From CBDEGU01 sp965238045 (GTDB lineage Bacteria > Acidobacteriota > Terriglobia > Bryobacterales > UBA6623), in assembly GCA_965238045.1 (NCBI GenBank), contig CBDEGU010000011.1, positions 744,001-808,000 of the forward strand: DNA of 64,000 nucleotides, given 5' to 3'. Below, in pieces: positions 60,927 through 64,000 of the stretch. Made by a program: the position numbers and the translations under genes. Within the stretch, counting starts at the first letter, position 1. Each line of letters opens with the position of its first letter. The notes below the pieces were generated by a model. The model searched no databases, was not told the DNA's origin, and was given only the letters and a program-made list of their open reading frames with translations.

Positions 60927-61963
60927 GATGGGTATTCACTTGACTCAGGTATTTTGAAATGGCCCCTACATGTTGTGGTTGTCCGTAGCGCGTGTTGCGG
61001 TGCCTCCGACCAGCGACTTGTAGGGCGCCGGTTGGACGGCGACGGCCTGCTGAACCAGGCGGTAGAAGAGCTTGCCTCGGCTTCTGGACTTGCGGCGGTT
61101 GAAGCGGAAGGTGAATTCGTCGAGGTAGTAGTCGAGATGCTCGTGGCTGACGGCTCCTTGATGCGTACCCAGTATCCAACGCTTCAGTAACGACACCACG
61201 CGATGCACGCGGGGGAGCAGTTGAGAGGCTCGTGCCGGTTGCCCGTCCAGGTAGCTCACCTCGTGGCGATAGCCGTCGCTTTCGAGTGGCTCGTATCCCA
61301 GCCAGCCGTCCGTGTGGACCACGCTGCCGGGTTCGACCGACTCGCCGACGAAGGCCATCAAGCTGTCCCCAGAGGCGTTCGGAATCGTGCGCATCCGAAC
61401 TCGTCCGATGCCGGCGCCATCTTCCTCGGCCGCTACTACAATCAGCGCTTTCGCGTCGGTTTGGCGGCCCCGCACGCCCTCCTCCAGGGCTCCTAAGTAA
61501 GTCTCGTCAACCTCAACGCGCCCGCTGAGGCGATCACGTCCGGGCCGCACCATAGCGCGCCGAAGCTTGTGCAACCAAGTCCAGGCCGTCTTGTAGCTGC
61601 CCAGGCCCAACACCCGCTGCAATCCCAATGCACTCGCCCCGTTCTTCTGGCTGGTGAGCCACCACATTGCTCGAAACCAACTCTGGAGCGGCTTGCGGGT
61701 GTCTTGAAAGATTGTGCCTGCTGTCGCCGAAGCTTGATGCCCGCAGCTTGCACACTGCAGCAGCACCGTGCGCACCGCCCAGGTTTTGTCATGCCCGCAT
61801 CGCGGACAACGAAAACCCTCCGGCCAGCGGAGTTGACACAGATACTCCCGACAGGCCTGCTCGCTAGCGAAACGCGCCTCGAACTCGGCCAAATTCCGGG
61901 GATAATCTTCCATCGCCCAAGATCCTACATCTTGGGGTCACCTGAGTCAAGTAAATACCCATC
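60927..61963 (-). mobile_element. IS1595-family insertion sequence, copy 2
   Basis: Same 1037-bp length and ends as the copy at 18500, in reverse orientation, flanked by a perfect 8-bp target duplication TGCCGGGA (60919-60926 and 61964-61971). At least one base differs: the codon for Gln 19 is CAG here (61857, complement) and CAA in copy 1 (18606). Both copies look recent. Confidence 0.95.
60966..61913 (-). CDS. IS1595-family (ISXO2-like) transposase, copy 2
   Basis: A 315-residue product identical to that of the copy at 18550-19497, with the zinc ribbon and DDE-type core intact. It is transcribed away from the HTH/HEPN gene pair and toward the BASS gene. Both copies keep complete ends and an intact transposase, so both may still move. 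Confidence 0.95.
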   Translation of the reverse strand: MEDYPRNLAEFEARFASEQACREYLCQLRWPEGFRCPRCGHDKTWAVRTVLLQCASCGHQASATAGTIFQDTRKPLQSWFRAMWWLTSQKNGASALGLQRVLGLGSYKTAWTWLHKLRRAMVRPGRDRLSGRVEVDETYLGALEEGVRGRQTDAKALIVVAAEEDGAGIGRVRMRTIPNASGDSLMAFVGESVEPGSVVHTDGWLGYEPLESDGYRHEVSYLDGQPARASQLLPRVHRVVSLLKRWILGTHQGAVSHEHLDYYLDEFTFRFNRRKSRSRGKLFYRLVQQAVAVQPAPYKSLVGGTATRATDNHNM

Positions 61964-62042
61964 TGCCGGGATTCTTAAGCCTACTCCTCGACTTTCCCTC
62001 TCCGACTTTTCCTGTAACATGAATAGCAAGGATATTTTCGCG

Positions 62043-62678
62043 ATGAGTGCCCCAAAACCCCTTGACGATCTCGACGCTGTCCGGGCCGTGGTAGAGGCTG
62101 TTCAGGACTTCGAGCAGCAGGAACAGCAGCGTATTTTCAGATGGGCTGCCGAATAGCTCAAACTACCCGGGCCGTTTGGGACTTCTGGCGTTCCGTCCAC
62201 TCAAGCTCATCACGAGGAAACATCGCGATCACCCTCTGTCTCACATGAAGCTGCCTCTACGCAATCACCGCCTGCCCAAGACATCAGGTCATTCGTCGCA
62301 GCGAAGAGCCCTCGCAGTGACATCCAGTTTGCCGCCACCATAGCCTACTACTTCCGGTTCCAGGCACCAACATCTGAGAGGCAGGAAGCGATCAGCGGCA
62401 ATGATTTGCAGGAGGCATGCCGAAAAGCGGGGAGAGATCGCTTATTGGATCCGGGCAAGACCCTGAACAACGCTCGCCAGCAAGGCCTTCTCGACAGGAC
62501 TGAACGCGGCTATTTCTCTGTGAACGCGGTGGGAGAAAACCTTGTTGCGATGACCCTGCCGGGGGACAGTAATTCCGGCGGTAAAAGAGCCAAGAAGAAG
62601 ACTGCCAAGAAGAAGACTGCCAAGAAAAAGACGGCCAGGAAAAAGACGGCCAGGAAGAAGGCGGCCAGGAAAGCGTGA
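62043..62678 (+). pseudogene. HTH-like protein with Lys-rich tail, interrupted by an amber codon
   Basis: One frame runs from ATG 62043 (AAGGAT upstream) to 62678 with a single TAG at 62154-62156. Before it: DLDAVRAVVEAVQDFEQQEQ then RIFRWAAE; after it: LKLPGPFG..., IQFAATIAYYFRFQAPTSER, DLQEACRKAGRDRLLDPGKT then LNNARQQGLLDRTERGYFSVN, a winged-helix-like domain, and a basic tail of six ~15-bp units (62589-62675, KKTAK). AEKLKL is the expected sequence, so TAG probably arose from AAG. Either a nonsense mutation or read-through; the downstream gene is intact. The product may bind nucleic acid. Confidence 0.6.
62589..62675. repeat. Tandem 15-bp repeat encoding the Lys-rich tail
   Basis: GCCAAGAAGAAGACT twice, then variants GCCAAGAAAAAGACG, GCCAGGAAAAAGACG, GCCAGGAAGAAGGCG and a partial unit. 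In frame. Confidence 0.85.
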
Positions 62679-62681
62679 CCC

Positions 62682-63497
62682 GTGACTGCCGCTCAGCAGG
62701 CCATTGACTCTGCGATCAAGGAGTCTGAACGACTCCTGAATACACTCCGCAATGGCACTAGGCAAGTAACCTCGACCGGCCAGAAGCAGATCATTAATGC
62801 GACGGCTCACGCCTGGTTCAACAACCACCGCAAGACCGTAGTCGAAGCCCTTGCCGGCGATGACCTGTTACTGTTGGACGATGAGTACAGGGGTTTGCTA
62901 GCGGCAACCGGTCGCGCAACGCTCAGAACGTCGTACCTCAAAGGCCTGAAGCGCATCAAGAGAGCCCTCGCCCAGTTGCAAGCGGATCAGGTCATTGCGC
63001 TATCGGATGCTCCTACCGCCCAGTCGCACCAATCTTCATCGGACGCGCCCCCTCAGTTCTCACCGCTCATCGGTGATGTAAACATGCAGGCGATCCTGAA
63101 TCGGCGGTGGATCGAGTGCGTTGCCTGCCTAAAAGCAGGTGCGCCTCTGGCCGCCACAGTCATGATGGGCGGTATCCTCGAAGGTCTTTTACTGGCAAGG
63201 ATCAATCAACTTGAAGACAGGGCTCCCGTGGTCAGGGCCGCTGCAGCTCCGCGAGATAAGGAGAGCAGGAAGACGCTTGGTCTCAGAGACTGGGGTTTAA
63301 AGAATTACATTGATGTCGCCCACGAGCTCAAGTGGATTTCGACCACAGCCAAGGATATCGGCGAAGTTGTTCGGGACTACAGAAACTTTATCCATCCGCA
63401 AAAAGAGCTCTCGCACGGTATTCGGCTGTCCACCGAAGACGCGCAGATGATGTGGGAAGTGGCCAAGAGCGTAACACACCAGATACTGAAAACTTAG
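62682..63497 (+). CDS. HEPN-like (DUF4145-type) protein, candidate RNase effector
   Basis: The protein has 271 residues from a GTG start, 3 nt after the stop of the HTH gene. The N-terminal half is helical (SAIKESERLLNTLRNGTRQV, LRTSYLKGLKRIKRALAQLQ). The C-terminal domain has AATVMMGGILEGLLLARINQ, LGLRDWGLKNYIDVAHELKW, and VVRDYRNFIHPQKELSHG, where R-x6-H fits the HEPN ribonuclease motif. HEPN proteins are toxins or defence RNases, often paired with an HTH or nucleotidyltransferase partner. The arrangement here suggests such a pair. Activity is inferred. Confidence 0.65.
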   Translation: MTAAQQAIDSAIKESERLLNTLRNGTRQVTSTGQKQIINATAHAWFNNHRKTVVEALAGDDLLLLDDEYRGLLAATGRATLRTSYLKGLKRIKRALAQLQADQVIALSDAPTAQSHQSSSDAPPQFSPLIGDVNMQAILNRRWIECVACLKAGAPLAATVMMGGILEGLLLARINQLEDRAPVVRAAAAPRDKESRKTLGLRDWGLKNYIDVAHELKWISTTAKDIGEVVRDYRNFIHPQKELSHGIRLSTEDAQMMWEVAKSVTHQILKT

Positions 63498-64000
63498 CCG
63501 AGTGCCAGAAACCGGGCAGCCTCGATTCCTGCCTAATAATGGGCCAGTATCGCCATCAAGTCTTGGCTCGGCGAGGGACAGGCTCGGCGAGGGACAGGCA
63601 CCATAATCCGTGACCCCCGACCACGGAATCTAGCACAATCCTCGCCGCCCCACGCATCGCCAGCGCTCCCGCATGTCTAGGGCGCCGATCCGTCCCGGAT
63701 CCAGACTCTGAAAACTGGCGGAAAATCTGTAGCCCAGGCGACTGGGCCGGCGCGCTGCGGGATCGTGTCATGGAAGCAGATCAGCTAGCTCGGCCCCGCG
63801 CCGCCACCCGCACGGGCCGCCCGCTAGCCTCCGGCGGGTTTGTCCAGAAGCTCGACACCCGCCTCAAAAGTACCCTCCAACCGACGAAACGCGGTCGCAC
63901 GAAGAAACACCACCTCGCCGCTGCGGCAAATAAGGTGGCTGGCCTTCTTCGGACCCTAGGCTGCCCCTATTTTGCCTCTTTTGCTCCTCCGACTTCTCCC
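63498..64000. other. Gene-free 3' end of the window
   Basis: No convincing gene on either strand. A perfect 16-bp duplication (GGCTCGGCGAGGGACA twice) lies at 63565-63596. The last ~200 bp are GC-rich without visible structure. Confidence 0.5.

Noticed and set aside
62154..62156. TAG as pyrrolysine or programmed read-through
   Set aside because: Homology-style context (AEKLKL) fits a Lys codon; nothing else suggests pyrrolysine use here.

Overview
The window is high-GC bacterial chromosome. Its gene content points to an Acidobacteriota lineage (Bryobacterales/Solibacter-like): a secreted SpoIVB/S55-type protein, Tat-exported TldD/PmbA, two secreted HEXXH-TPR proteins, a DUF1549/DUF1553 + DUF1501 pair, and many Tat-exported sugar enzymes. 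This assignment is an inference from families; there is no rRNA gene in the window. The Sel1-ankyrin protein and the many repeats would also fit a host- or sponge-associated relative.

Layout. 0-2.6 kb: the end of an unknown gene, lemA, an (alpha/alpha) toroid-like protein and queF. 2.6-11.6 kb: a minus-strand run of secreted proteins (beta-propeller, S55 peptidase, truncated pmbA, tldD, HEXXH-TPR protein). 11.8-19.6 kb: a Sel1-ankyrin protein, an esterase-redoxin chimera, a frameshifted membrane glycosyltransferase, and IS1595-family copy 1. 19.8-21.7 kb: a three-gene module with a Panacea (SocA-like) antitoxin. 22.3-24.0 kb: a probable selenoprotein in which an in-frame UGA lies in a deiodinase-like active site, followed by a DsbD-alpha-like domain and EF-hands. 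25.3-28.1 kb: a winged-helix regulator, dnaJ, grpE. 28.5-33.4 kb: a heme-binding HbpS/GlcG-like gene coupled to a tiny ORF, the second HEXXH-TPR protein, a two-gene membrane/secreted operon, and a candidate structured RNA with a strong terminator. 33.5-37.2 kb: a DmfA2-like protein and a secreted esterase. 38-40.5 kb: a YycJ-type hydrolase and purB. 40.5-45.9 kb: sugar-acid and glycoside enzymes. 46-49.6 kb: the DUF1549/DUF1501 pair. 49.8-54.6 kb: panC, panB, ppiD and a TrmJ-like methyltransferase. 54.7-59.4 kb: two glycosyltransferases, a sigma-54 activator and rlpA. 59.7-63.5 kb: a BASS transporter, IS1595 copy 2 in inverted orientation, and an HTH (amber-interrupted) plus HEPN-like pair.

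Main points of interest. (1) The deiodinase-like selenoprotein, with a candidate bacterial SECIS hairpin 24 nt after the UGA. (2) Two nearly identical 1037-bp IS copies with perfect 8-bp target duplications, one of which splits a promoter-like repeat whose intact sister lies at 32.8 kb. (3) A REP/BIME-like repeat that supplies stop and start codons to neighbouring genes. (4) Short tandem duplications of 12-18 bp at more than a dozen loci, with unit lengths that are multiples of three inside genes and also 14 or 16 bp outside them. (5) Two small defence/toxin-antitoxin-like modules. Several genes are broken or chimeric (pmbA, the GT39-like gene, the esterase-redoxin fusion, the HTH gene, the EF-hand tail), so this is a fluid, repeat-rich stretch.
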